From Tabrizicola caldifontis (lineage in GTDB: Bacteria > Pseudomonadota > Alphaproteobacteria > Rhodobacterales > Rhodobacteraceae), in the NCBI RefSeq assembly GCF_004762095.1, contig NZ_SIJH01000002.1, positions 124,001 to 188,000 of the forward strand: DNA of 64,000 bases, in the 5' to 3' direction. The position numbers and the translations under genes were made by a program. Positions 9,261-16,972 of this stretch are shown here, piece after piece. How positions within the stretch are numbered: position 1 is the first letter of the stretch; each line of letters opens with the position of its first letter. The notes below the pieces were generated by a model that did no database searches, was not told where the DNA came from, and saw only the letters and a program-made list of their open reading frames with translations.

Positions 9261-10201
9261 CGAACGCCTACGAGACCGGCCGCCTGAACCTGCCCTTCGT
9301 CGGTATCTCGACCTTCGGCAAGAATCCCTACCAGCCTGACTGGTCAAGGATCGAAGCAGACTTTGCAGTGCTGGGCGCCCCGTTCGACTTCGGCACCCAG
9401 TTCCGCGCCGGCGCCCGCTTTGGGCCGCGTGCGATCCGCGAAGCCTCGACCCTGTTTTCCTTCGGCCATTCGGGGGCATACGACCACGAGGATGACGTGA
9501 CCTATCTGGAAGGTGTTCGCATCCTCGACATCGGCGACGCCGATATCGTCCACACGGATACCGAGACCAGTCACGCCAACATCGAAAAGGGGGTGCGCGC
9601 CATCCTGGCCGCCGGGGCAGTGCCGGTGGTGCTGGGCGGCGACCATTCGGTCAACATCCCCTGCATCCGCGCCTTCGAAGGTCGCCCGATCCACATCGTC
9701 CAGATCGACGCCCATCTGGACTTTGTCGATGTGCGCCACGGCGTCCGCCACGGCCACGGCAACCCGATGCGCCGCGCAGCCGAGCAGGCGCATGTGAAAG
9801 GCATCACCGCACTTGGCATCCGCAACGTCAGTTCCACCGCGAAGGATGGCTACGATGCGGCCCGCGCGATGGGCGACGACATCCTGTCCGTCCGTCAGGT
9901 GCGCAGGCTGGGCATCGAAGGCACGCTGGCCCGCATTCCGAAGGGGGTAGACTATTACCTGACCCTCGACATCGACGGCTTCGACCCCTCGATCGCCCCC
10001 GGTACCGGCACGCCCTCGCACGGCGGGTTCCTGTATTACGAAATGCTGGAGCTGATCGACGGCCTGACGAAACAGGGCAACATCATCGGCATCGACCTGG
10101 TCGAGGTCGCCCCGGATTACGACCATACCGGCACCACGGCTATCCTGGCGGCGCAGATCCTTCTGAACACCATCGGGCGGATCGCCCATAACCGGAGGTA
10201 G
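9257..10201 (+). CDS. speB: Agmatinase-family ureohydrolase
   Basis: The 314-residue protein belongs to the arginase/agmatinase superfamily. Metal-binding motifs are G-G-D-H-S (about residues 131-135), I-D-A-H-L-D (about 153-158) and D-I-D-G-F-D-P-S-I-A-P-G-T-G-T-P (about 241-256). These hold the binuclear manganese centre that hydrolyses a guanidinium group and releases urea. Agmatine is the most likely substrate by family resemblance, but guanidinobutyrate, guanidinopropionate or related compounds are possible. Translation starts inside the stop codon of the enoyl-CoA hydratase gene. Confidence 0.85.
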   Translation: MTNAYETGRLNLPFVGISTFGKNPYQPDWSRIEADFAVLGAPFDFGTQFRAGARFGPRAIREASTLFSFGHSGAYDHEDDVTYLEGVRILDIGDADIVHTDTETSHANIEKGVRAILAAGAVPVVLGGDHSVNIPCIRAFEGRPIHIVQIDAHLDFVDVRHGVRHGHGNPMRRAAEQAHVKGITALGIRNVSSTAKDGYDAARAMGDDILSVRQVRRLGIEGTLARIPKGVDYYLTLDIDGFDPSIAPGTGTPSHGGFLYYEMLELIDGLTKQGNIIGIDLVEVAPDYDHTGTTAILAAQILLNTIGRIAHNRR

Positions 10202-10253
10202 GCCGCATTGCCCCGCCCCGCAGCACTGCCGCATCCGGCCCTGAACCGGCAGG

Positions 10254-11417
10254 ATGGCGCCCTTGGCTGAAGCCCTTGTCGTAGGCGCCGGTCCCGCAGG
10301 TCTGATGGCGGCGGAAGAGCTGGCGAAAGCCGGGGTGCGGACCATCGTCTGCGAAGCCAGACCCTCGGTCGCGCGCAAGTTCCTGATGGCCGGAAAATCG
10401 GGGCTGAACGTCACCCGGGACGAACCGCGCGAAGCCTTCGTATCCCGCTACGATGCGCCGCAGCTGCGCCCGATTCTGGCCGGGTTCGGCCCTGACGAGG
10501 TGCAGCAATGGTGCCGCGACCTGGGACAGGAGATTTTCACGGGATCGTCCGGCCGCGTCTTTCCCGTGGCGATGAAGGCCTCTCCCCTGTTGCGGGCCTG
10601 GCTGCAAAGGCTGGTCTCGCTGCGGGTCGAGATCCGCACCCGCTGGCGCTGGTCGGGGTTTGCCGCTGCGGGGCTGCGCTTCGCCACGCCCGAGGGCGAC
10701 CGCGTGCTGACACCCGATGCAACCGTCCTGGCTCTGGGCGGGGCCAGCTGGCAGAGGCTGGGGTCGGACGGGGCCTGGGTTCCCTGGCTGCGGGAAAAGG
10801 GCGTGGCAATTTCCGACTGGAAGCCCGCGAACATGGGCTTCCGGATCGACTGGTCGCAACGCATGGCCGCGTTCTTCGGCCAGCCGGTCAAAGGCGTGGC
10901 GCTGCTGGTCGGCAACCGCCGCGAACGTGGAGAGTTCGTCATCTCCTCCCGCGGAATCGAGGGGGGCGGAATCTATGCCGTCAGCCGCGACCTGCGCGAG
11001 GGGGCGACGCTTGCGTTGGACCTGCTGCCGGACCTGACGGAAGACCAGGTTGCAGCCCGCCTGGCCCGGATGAAACCGGCTGAAAGCACGGCGAACCGCC
11101 TGCGCAAGCTGGGGCTTGGCAAGGTGCAGGCGGCGCTGGTGATGGAATGGTCGCGTGACGCGCCGCTGGCCCGGCTGAAGCGGCTGCCGGTGCCGCTGGC
11201 CGGCCCGCGCCCGCTGGACGAGGCAATATCGGTCGCGGGGGGCGTGCGATGGGATGCGCTGACGCCGGATCTGGAGTTGCGCGCCCTGCCGGGGGTCTTT
11301 GCCTGCGGGGAGATGCTGGATTGGGAAGCCCCGACCGGCGGCTATCTGCTGACCGCCTGCTGGGCCAGCGGGCGCTGGGCTGGCCAGCGAGCTGCGGCAA
11401 GGATCACCACGGCCTGA
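10254..11417 (+). CDS. TIGR03862-type FAD-dependent oxidoreductase (BaiN/HI0933-like flavoprotein)
   Basis: The 387-residue protein opens with an FAD-binding motif V-G-A-G-P-A-G-L-M-A-A-E-E-L and contains K-F-L-M-A-G-K-S-G-L-N-V-T, a signature of the HI0933/BaiN flavoprotein family. The C-terminal G-G-Y-L-L-T-A-C-W-A-S-G-R-W-A-G-Q segment contacts the flavin in relatives. The biochemical role of this subfamily is not established. The gene lies 52 bp downstream of the ureohydrolase gene and converges with the deoxysugar operon, whose last stop is 41 bp away; I see no clear terminator in that gap. Confidence 0.82.
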   Translation: MAPLAEALVVGAGPAGLMAAEELAKAGVRTIVCEARPSVARKFLMAGKSGLNVTRDEPREAFVSRYDAPQLRPILAGFGPDEVQQWCRDLGQEIFTGSSGRVFPVAMKASPLLRAWLQRLVSLRVEIRTRWRWSGFAAAGLRFATPEGDRVLTPDATVLALGGASWQRLGSDGAWVPWLREKGVAISDWKPANMGFRIDWSQRMAAFFGQPVKGVALLVGNRRERGEFVISSRGIEGGGIYAVSRDLREGATLALDLLPDLTEDQVAARLARMKPAESTANRLRKLGLGKVQAALVMEWSRDAPLARLKRLPVPLAGPRPLDEAISVAGGVRWDALTPDLELRALPGVFACGEMLDWEAPTGGYLLTACWASGRWAGQRAAARITTA

Positions 11418-11458
11418 GATCACGGCTGGCAATCCGTGCCCCGGCCTGCGCTGCCTGG

Positions 11459-12223
11459 TCAGTACATCAGCAGACCGCCCGAGACGTTGATCATCGCCCC
11501 GGTCATGTAACGCGCCATGTCCGAGGCAAGAAAGACAGTCACGCCGACATGGTCTTCGGGCAGGCCCAGCCGCTGCATGGGGATCGACCGGATCATCGCC
11601 TCGCGGTCGGCCTCGGTCTGGCCGGGAACCTTCAGCATCGGCGTGTCCACCAGGCCCGGCGCGACAGAGTTGACACGGATACCCAGAGGTGCCCAGCTGC
11701 GGGCCATGCCACGGGTCATGGTGGTGATCGCACCCTTGGTCGCGTTGTAGACAACCGACCCGGAAAGACCGCCGGACAGCGCCCCCTGCGAGGAATAGTT
11801 GATGACCGACCCGGGCGTTCCGGTGTCGGCCAGGCGCTTCGCGAAGGCCTGGGTCAGGAAAAACAGTGCCTTCAGGTTGATGTCGTGCTGGGCATCCCAG
11901 TCTTCTTCGGTGACCGAGAAAAGGTCATTCGTGCGCAGGATGATCCCGGCGATGTTGACCAGGACCGAAGCAAGGCCAAGATCGGTTTCGATCCGCCCGA
12001 CCAGCGCCGGCAGCTGCCCGATCTGCCGCAGGTCCGTGCCATAGCCGCGGTGCCCGCCGCCAAGGGCGTTTGCGGTGGAGTCGCAGGCTATCTGGTCGCG
12101 ATCGACCACGGCCACCCTGCACCCCGCCTCGGCAAAACCTTCGGCGACCGCGCGGCCAATGGCGCCGGTTGCACCGGTGACGATGACGGTCTTTCCGGAA
12201 AGGCCCCAGTCAAGGTGGCTCAT
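11459..12223 (-). CDS. SDR family NAD(P)-dependent oxidoreductase (sugar-acid dehydrogenase candidate)
   Basis: The 254-residue short-chain dehydrogenase has the cofactor motif T-G-A-T-G-A-I-G, the structural N-I-A-G motif, catalytic Ser in N-Y-S-S-Q-G and catalytic Y-N-A-T-K. It is the last gene of the minus-strand deoxysugar operon, and its start overlaps the stop of the acid-sugar dehydratase gene by four bases. In the known oxidative L-fucose and L-rhamnose routes an SDR oxidises 2-keto-3-deoxy-L-fuconate or -rhamnonate at C4. That role is inferred from position, and the second SDR of the operon could fill it instead. Confidence 0.85.
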   Translation of the reverse strand: MSHLDWGLSGKTVIVTGATGAIGRAVAEGFAEAGCRVAVVDRDQIACDSTANALGGGHRGYGTDLRQIGQLPALVGRIETDLGLASVLVNIAGIILRTNDLFSVTEEDWDAQHDINLKALFFLTQAFAKRLADTGTPGSVINYSSQGALSGGLSGSVVYNATKGAITTMTRGMARSWAPLGIRVNSVAPGLVDTPMLKVPGQTEADREAMIRSIPMQRLGLPEDHVGVTVFLASDMARYMTGAMINVSGGLLMY

Positions 12224-13344
12224 CGGTCAAGCCTTGCCGATTGCACAAGGTCTTCGTTGATTTCGATCCCCAGACCGGGCCCCTCGGGCAGGTTGATCCA
12301 GCCGTCGGTATGCCAGACCGGCCTGTCCACCAGATCTTTCTGCGCGGGGCCATAGACGGGTTGCAGTTCAAGCTCCTTGCAGGCGGGGCAGGCAAAGCTG
12401 AGCGCCTGGCTGGCGGCAGAAACGATGGCGGTGGAAAAGTTGTGGGCGTTCGCCTGCCGGCGGTGGGCGTGGCAGATCTCGGCGGCTTTCAGGAAGCCGG
12501 TGATGCCCTCGATCCGGCCGGGGTCAAGGCCGACCACATCGACGGTGCCGGTTTCCACGATCCGCTCCACTCCCTTGTGGTTCCACTCCTTCTCGCCATA
12601 GGCGAGCCTGAGAGAGGTAGCGGCGCGCAGCGCCCGGTAACCTTCGGGATCGTGGTCGCCAAGCGGTTCTTCCAGCCAATGCACGTCGTAGGCCTCGAAC
12701 GCGCGGGCCCGCTGGATGGCGGTGGGCACGTCCCAGAAGTTCTTGATGCCAAGATCGATCATCAGCCGCTTGTCGCCGATCGCGGCGCGGACGGTTCGGA
12801 CGAATTCGACATCGCGGGCGTGATCGAAGCCAAGATGCGCATTGCCCTTCTTGCCGAAGCCGATCTTCACGCCCTGCATTCCGCCCGACAGGTAGCCCCG
12901 TATGTCATCGGCCATTTCGGGGATCGAGGCCTTGGTCCCGTGGATCGAGGCGATTGCAGGAAGACGGGTGCGGACCGGGCCGCCCAGCAAATCAAGCAAC
13001 GACCGGCCCAGCACCTTTCCCTTCAGATCCCACAGCGCGATGTCGATGCCGGAAATCGCCAGCGATGCGATCCCGGCACCGTTGCCATACCACCAGCTGT
13101 GTTCCTTCAGCGCCAGCCAGATGCCATGGCTGTGAAGTTCGTCCTTTCCCACCACCAGTTCGGCCATCCCCTCGACCAGGGCCCTGGCGGCGCGGGAAGC
13201 TTCAGGGAAATAGGTGCAGCATTCGCCCCAGCCCACGGCCCCGTCCTCTGTGGTGATCTTCACCAGGCAGACAGAGCGCAGGCGGGAATGGTCGTTCGGT
13301 TCGGGGTAGGCAACCGGAATGGCCTGAACGCTGCGGATGGTCAT
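12220..13344 (-). CDS. Enolase-superfamily (mandelate racemase/muconate lactonizing) acid-sugar dehydratase
   Basis: The 374-residue protein has the enolase-superfamily layout: an N-terminal capping domain, then a barrel with a catalytic Lys in V-K-I-G-F-G-K-K (K160), metal ligands in M-I-D-L-G (D197), L-E-E-P-L (E225) and Y-G-E-K-E-W (E251), and a catalytic His in A-N-A-H-N-F-S (H301). Relatives dehydrate aldonic acids such as fuconate, rhamnonate or galactonate. With the mutarotase, SDRs and FAH-type hydrolase nearby, a 6-deoxyaldonate is the likely substrate. The protein is shorter than typical L-fuconate dehydratases. The ATG at 13344 was chosen because it starts one base after the preceding stop. 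Confidence 0.85.
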   Translation of the reverse strand: MTIRSVQAIPVAYPEPNDHSRLRSVCLVKITTEDGAVGWGECCTYFPEASRAARALVEGMAELVVGKDELHSHGIWLALKEHSWWYGNGAGIASLAISGIDIALWDLKGKVLGRSLLDLLGGPVRTRLPAIASIHGTKASIPEMADDIRGYLSGGMQGVKIGFGKKGNAHLGFDHARDVEFVRTVRAAIGDKRLMIDLGIKNFWDVPTAIQRARAFEAYDVHWLEEPLGDHDPEGYRALRAATSLRLAYGEKEWNHKGVERIVETGTVDVVGLDPGRIEGITGFLKAAEICHAHRRQANAHNFSTAIVSAASQALSFACPACKELELQPVYGPAQKDLVDRPVWHTDGWINLPEGPGLGIEINEDLVQSARLDR

Positions 13345-13345
13345 G

Positions 13346-14182
13346 TCAATCCTGCACGCAGGTCTGCTTCTGGGTGCCGAGACCCTCGATCCCCAGCTCA
13401 ACCACATCCCCGGCCTTCAGATAGCGCGGCGGCTTCATGCCCATCCCGACGCCGGGTGGCGTGCCGGTCGAGATGATGTCGCCAGGATGCAGGGTGAAGA
13501 ACTGGCTGAGATAGGCGATGATGTGGGCGACGCCATAGACCATGGTGCGGGTGGACCCGTTCTGCATCGTCTCACCGTTCACCGTCAGCCACATGCCAAG
13601 GTTCTGCGGATCAGGCACCTCATCGGGCGTCACCAGCCAGGGGCCGGTCTGGCCGAAATTGTCGCAGGACTTGCCCTTGGTCCACTGGCCGGCGCGTTCG
13701 GTCTGGAAGGCGCGTTCGCTGACATCGTTGATGACGCAGTAGCCGGCCACATGCGACAGGGCCTGGTCTTCGCTAATGTATTTGGCGGGCTTGCCGATGA
13801 CGACGCCAAGCTCGACCTCCCAGTCGGTCTTCTGGCTGCCCCGCGGGATGAGGATCGGGTCGTTCGGACCGCAGATGGCCGAGGTGGCCTTCATGAAGAT
13901 CACGGGTTCCGGGGGAACCTGAAGGCCGCTTTCGGCCGCGTGATCGGCATAATTCAGACCGATGCAGATGAACTTGCCCGTGCCACCGACGCAGGGGCCA
14001 AGGCGGGGCGAGCCCTCGACCCTGGGCAGGGTTGCCGGGTCGATGGCCTTCAGCCGGTCGAGATCGGTCAGGACAGCGCCGGAAAGGTCGGCCACATGGG
14101 CCGAAAGATCGCGGATCGTGCCCGAGGCATCGAGGAGGCCGGGCTTTTCCTGCCCCTTCGGCCCGTAGCGGAGAAGTTTCAT
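13346..14182 (-). CDS. Fumarylacetoacetate hydrolase family protein (2,4-diketo-3-deoxy sugar acid hydrolase candidate)
   Basis: The 278-residue protein has the FAH fold signatures: G-L-N-Y-A-D-H-A-A-E, F-M-K-A-T-S-A-I-C-G-P-N-D, the metal-ligand segment W-E-V-E-L-G-V-V-I-G, and the C-terminal G-D-I-I-S-T-G-T-P-P-G-V-G motif. Enzymes of this family cleave C-C bonds in diketo acids. In the oxidative L-fucose/L-rhamnose routes a member splits 2,4-diketo-3-deoxy-acid into pyruvate and L-lactate. That step fits the neighbouring dehydratase and SDR genes. The gene lies ten bases after the stop of the D-2-hydroxyacid dehydrogenase gene. Confidence 0.88.
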   Translation of the reverse strand: MKLLRYGPKGQEKPGLLDASGTIRDLSAHVADLSGAVLTDLDRLKAIDPATLPRVEGSPRLGPCVGGTGKFICIGLNYADHAAESGLQVPPEPVIFMKATSAICGPNDPILIPRGSQKTDWEVELGVVIGKPAKYISEDQALSHVAGYCVINDVSERAFQTERAGQWTKGKSCDNFGQTGPWLVTPDEVPDPQNLGMWLTVNGETMQNGSTRTMVYGVAHIIAYLSQFFTLHPGDIISTGTPPGVGMGMKPPRYLKAGDVVELGIEGLGTQKQTCVQD

Positions 14183-14192
14183 GGTTCGTCCT

Positions 14193-15152
14193 TCAGTTTG
14201 CGGTCGAGCCGGGCACGGGCTTGCGCACCCCCTGCCCGGTCAGCGCGCGGGTGATTTCATCTGCGACAAGGCTTTGTAGCCGTTCCACCGCCACATCGGA
14301 ATACCAGGCGGCATGCGGGCCAAGCAGCAGGTTCGGGGCCTGCCGCAGCGGACTGTCGTCCGGCAGGGGTTCGGTCTGGAACACATCAAGCGCGGCTCCG
14401 GCAAGGGTGCCGGCCGCCAGGGCTGCGGCAAGTGCTGCCTCGTCGATCAGATCGCCCCTGGCAGTATTGACCAGGATCGCGGTTGCCCGCATCTGCGCCA
14501 GGGTCGCGGCATTGATGATCCTGGTGGTTTCGGGGGTGGCTGGCGCGTGCAGGGTAAGCGCATCGCAACCCGCAAGAAGCGTGGGCAGATCGCACAACGT
14601 CAGACCGGGGAAGTCACCCTTGAAATAGGGGTCATGCGCCAGAAACCTAAAACCGAATGGGGCAAGGCGGCTGGCCACCTCCTGTGCGATGCGGCCGAAG
14701 CCGAGGAAGCCAACGACCGTCTCGCCGAAGCTTTTCAGCGGTTTCGAGATGGCCACCGCCGCCCATTCCCCGCGCCGAACCGAGGCATCAAGCGCCGGCA
14801 GCTTGCGCAGCAGTGCCAGGATCGAGGCGGCGGTGTGGTCCGCGACCTCGGCGGTGCAGTAGTCGGGAACATAGGCGGCCTTCACGCCATGGTCGTTCAG
14901 CGCCGCCACATCCAGGTTGTTGTAGCCCACGCCATAGCGGATGACGGTGGCACCAGGTGCCAGTCCCGCGATGGCGTCACGGGTCAGTGGTGCGAACTGC
15001 ACCACGACCACGTCGGCGCCCCTGACCGCTGCCGCGACTTCTTCGGCTGTCCTGCAGGCATGGCGTTCAAGGATCGCGCCGGCGGCGCGGGCGGCTGCCT
15101 CTTCCTTTTCCACGGTGGGAAAGGTTGCATCGGTCACGACGACGCGCTTCAT
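14193..15152 (-). CDS. D-2-hydroxyacid dehydrogenase, C-terminal-binding-protein-like
   Basis: The 319-residue NAD-dependent dehydrogenase has the cofactor motif G-F-L-G-F-G-R-I-A-Q-E-V, catalytic Arg in V-N-T-A-R-G-D-L-I-D, catalytic Glu in D-V-F-Q-T-E-P-L-P and catalytic His in G-P-H-A-A-W-Y-S-D. The last motif is typical of the CtBP-like branch. It interconverts 2-hydroxy and 2-keto acids; its substrate in this operon is unknown. The start at 15152 overlaps the preceding SDR stop by four bases, and an upstream in-frame ATG at 15248 would sit inside that gene. Confidence 0.87.
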   Translation of the reverse strand: MKRVVVTDATFPTVEKEEAAARAAGAILERHACRTAEEVAAAVRGADVVVVQFAPLTRDAIAGLAPGATVIRYGVGYNNLDVAALNDHGVKAAYVPDYCTAEVADHTAASILALLRKLPALDASVRRGEWAAVAISKPLKSFGETVVGFLGFGRIAQEVASRLAPFGFRFLAHDPYFKGDFPGLTLCDLPTLLAGCDALTLHAPATPETTRIINAATLAQMRATAILVNTARGDLIDEAALAAALAAGTLAGAALDVFQTEPLPDDSPLRQAPNLLLGPHAAWYSDVAVERLQSLVADEITRALTGQGVRKPVPGSTAN

Positions 15153-15892
15153 TCCAGCGCCCTCAGGCCGACCATCCTGCGCAGATCGGGGTTGCGCACG
15201 TCCAGGTCCTGCCCCGCCAGCGCGTCGGCGGCCGGGGTGCACAGCCATGCGATGGCGCGCGCTGGCTCGTCAGCCGGGGCCAGATTCTCGCGCGGGATCT
15301 GCGAAACCGGGTTGATCCCCGAGGCACGGATCGATCGCTGCATGTCGGTATCGACCACGCCAGGAGCGAATCCGAAGACGCGGATGCCATGCCCGGCATA
15401 TTCCAGATGCACGGACCGCGTCAGCATGGCGAGCCCGGCCTTGCCCGCGCAGTAGGCGCTCCACCCTTCCATCGGCCGGTGGGCTGCGCCGGAGGACAGG
15501 TTGACGATGGTGCCGCCACCCTGGCCGACCATGTGGCGCAGGGCCAGTTGCGTTGCATGAAAGGCCGCGATCAGATTGGTCTGGATGTTGCGGGCCCAGT
15601 CCTCGGGCGAGACATCAAGGATGCGCCCGATCGGGCCGATGATGCCCGCGTTGTTCACCAGGATGTCGAAGCCCTGTTCCAGCACCGTGGTCATCGCAAC
15701 GCTGTCGGTCATGTCGGCGTGGTGGCCGGTGGCGGGAAGATCGCCAAGCTCTCGCCGGGCGGCGGCGATGTTGGCGGCACTGCGGGCCGTGAAATGCACG
15801 GTTGCGCCAGCCTCGGCCAGCGCCTTCACGACGGCCAGCCCGATGCCGCGGTTGCCGCCGGTCACAAGGGCGGTCTTGCCTGAAAGGGTCAC
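15149..15892 (-). CDS. SDR family oxidoreductase
   Basis: The 247-residue short-chain dehydrogenase shows T-G-G-N-R-G-I-G (cofactor), N-N-A-G, catalytic Ser in N-L-S-S-G-A-A-H and catalytic Y-C-A-G-K. It is a second, distinct SDR of the deoxysugar operon, with four-base overlaps on both sides. It may be the sugar 1-dehydrogenase or the 2-keto-3-deoxy-acid 4-dehydrogenase; sequence alone does not separate these. Its C-terminus (R-N-P-D-L-R-R-M-V-G) differs from that of the other SDR, so the two are not recent duplicates. Confidence 0.85.
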   Translation of the reverse strand: MTLSGKTALVTGGNRGIGLAVVKALAEAGATVHFTARSAANIAAARRELGDLPATGHHADMTDSVAMTTVLEQGFDILVNNAGIIGPIGRILDVSPEDWARNIQTNLIAAFHATQLALRHMVGQGGGTIVNLSSGAAHRPMEGWSAYCAGKAGLAMLTRSVHLEYAGHGIRVFGFAPGVVDTDMQRSIRASGINPVSQIPRENLAPADEPARAIAWLCTPAADALAGQDLDVRNPDLRRMVGLRALE

Positions 15893-16206
15893 GGGTCAAG
15901 GCTCCATTGCTTGGGAAGAAGGAAGGGGAATCCGGTGCGCGGGTTGATGTCGATCTGCATGATCGGGGCCATGCTTTCCGACCATTTCGCGTTCACCGGG
16001 TCGTTTTTCAGATAGTCGATGGTGGCCTGCAGGTCGTCGGTCTCGAAATAGCCGAACAGCGTCAGGCCGTGACGGAAGATGTGATAGTTGCGGATCCCGG
16101 ACTTGCGCAAGGTCGCGTCCATTTCCGGCCACAACTCGTCATGGCGCTGCTTGTACTCCTCTTCGCAGCCGGGGCGGACGCCCAGAACCCATGCATAGGA
16201 TGCCAT
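15889..16206 (-). CDS. rhaM: L-rhamnose mutarotase family protein
   Basis: The 105-residue protein belongs to the RhaM/FucU-like mutarotase family (formerly DUF718). It has G-V-R-P-G-C-E-E-E-Y-K-Q-R-H-D-E-L-W-P near the N-terminus, then an I-R-N-Y-H-I-F-R-H-G segment and L-F-G-Y-F-E-T. His residues at these positions drive anomer interconversion in RhaM. It would convert the anomer delivered by the transporter into the one used by the dehydrogenase. The gene is one base from the acetoacetate-decarboxylase-family gene and overlaps the next SDR gene by four bases. L-fucose mutarotases of this family are similar, so rhamnose specificity is not proven. Confidence 0.85.
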   Translation of the reverse strand: MASYAWVLGVRPGCEEEYKQRHDELWPEMDATLRKSGIRNYHIFRHGLTLFGYFETDDLQATIDYLKNDPVNAKWSESMAPIMQIDINPRTGFPFLLPKQWSLDP

Positions 16207-16207
16207 G

Positions 16208-16972
16208 TCATGCCTCCTTCAGGTAGTCGTGGATGATCTGGCCGGGGACCAGGGTGAAATCGGCGGCCCAGAAGAAGCCATCCAGCATCTCGCGGACGGG
16301 CAGGCGATGGATCGGCGCCTGGGCATTGGGGCGAAGCTCGACCGTGCAGGGGCCGCGCCAGCATTCGTGGATGGTCACATCGGCCAGGCTGCGGCTGGTC
16401 AGCTGCCGTATCGCCGGGGTGCCGTCGATATGGTCCACCGCCTTGAGGTTCAGGTTGGTGGCAAAGGGGAAGATCGCTTGCAACTGGCCGATATCGGCGG
16501 CAGTCTGCTTGTAGGGCATGGTCCCGGTCAGGACGTCGATCCCGTTCCGCTCCATCCCGCCGACAATCAGATCACCCCGGAAATCGAGCCAGGGCCGGGC
16601 CAGCTTCTTCGGCTGGCCATGAACCTCGCGCCCATGGGCCACGCCGATGTCTGAGGACAGGAAGAGATAGGGCGAATAGCTGCCGACAGCCCTGCCGGAC
16701 AGTTCGGCGCCAACCATGACGTTGACCTCGTGATAGTGGCCAAGCCGCTGGGTGTCGGTCATCCGGTAGATGTGGATCATCACCTCGGCCCCGGTGGGGA
16801 CCAGCGGTTCCGGCATCAGGGCGCGGATCGCCTCGATGTCGGTGCGATAGACCAGCGTCAGGATCTGGCAACCCCGGAAGGCGAAGGGGAACGCCGGCAC
16901 CATCGGCGCGTCAAGGGGGGTTGAAAAGCCCCCTTTCACGATGTCCTCGGTCCGGTTCGGCCAGCGGGGCAT
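16208..16972 (-). CDS. Acetoacetate decarboxylase family protein
   Basis: The 254-residue protein aligns with the acetoacetate decarboxylase fold and keeps the adjacent lysines of the Schiff-base site in H-G-Q-P-K-K-L-A (K122-K123). Classic members decarboxylate acetoacetate; others act as aldolase-dehydratases. An acetoacetate decarboxylase is not part of the described oxidative deoxysugar routes, so its reaction here is unknown. The start at 16972 shares one base with the stop of the upstream Gfo/Idh gene (TGATG). An in-frame ATG at 17119 was rejected because it lies inside that gene. Confidence 0.82.
   Translation of the reverse strand: MPRWPNRTEDIVKGGFSTPLDAPMVPAFPFAFRGCQILTLVYRTDIEAIRALMPEPLVPTGAEVMIHIYRMTDTQRLGHYHEVNVMVGAELSGRAVGSYSPYLFLSSDIGVAHGREVHGQPKKLARPWLDFRGDLIVGGMERNGIDVLTGTMPYKQTAADIGQLQAIFPFATNLNLKAVDHIDGTPAIRQLTSRSLADVTIHECWRGPCTVELRPNAQAPIHRLPVREMLDGFFWAADFTLVPGQIIHDYLKEA

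Noticed and set aside
12220-13344. Naming the acid-sugar dehydratase as L-fuconate or L-rhamnonate dehydratase
   Set aside because: Catalytic residues fit the superfamily, but length and specificity loops do not identify one substrate, so only a general name is given.
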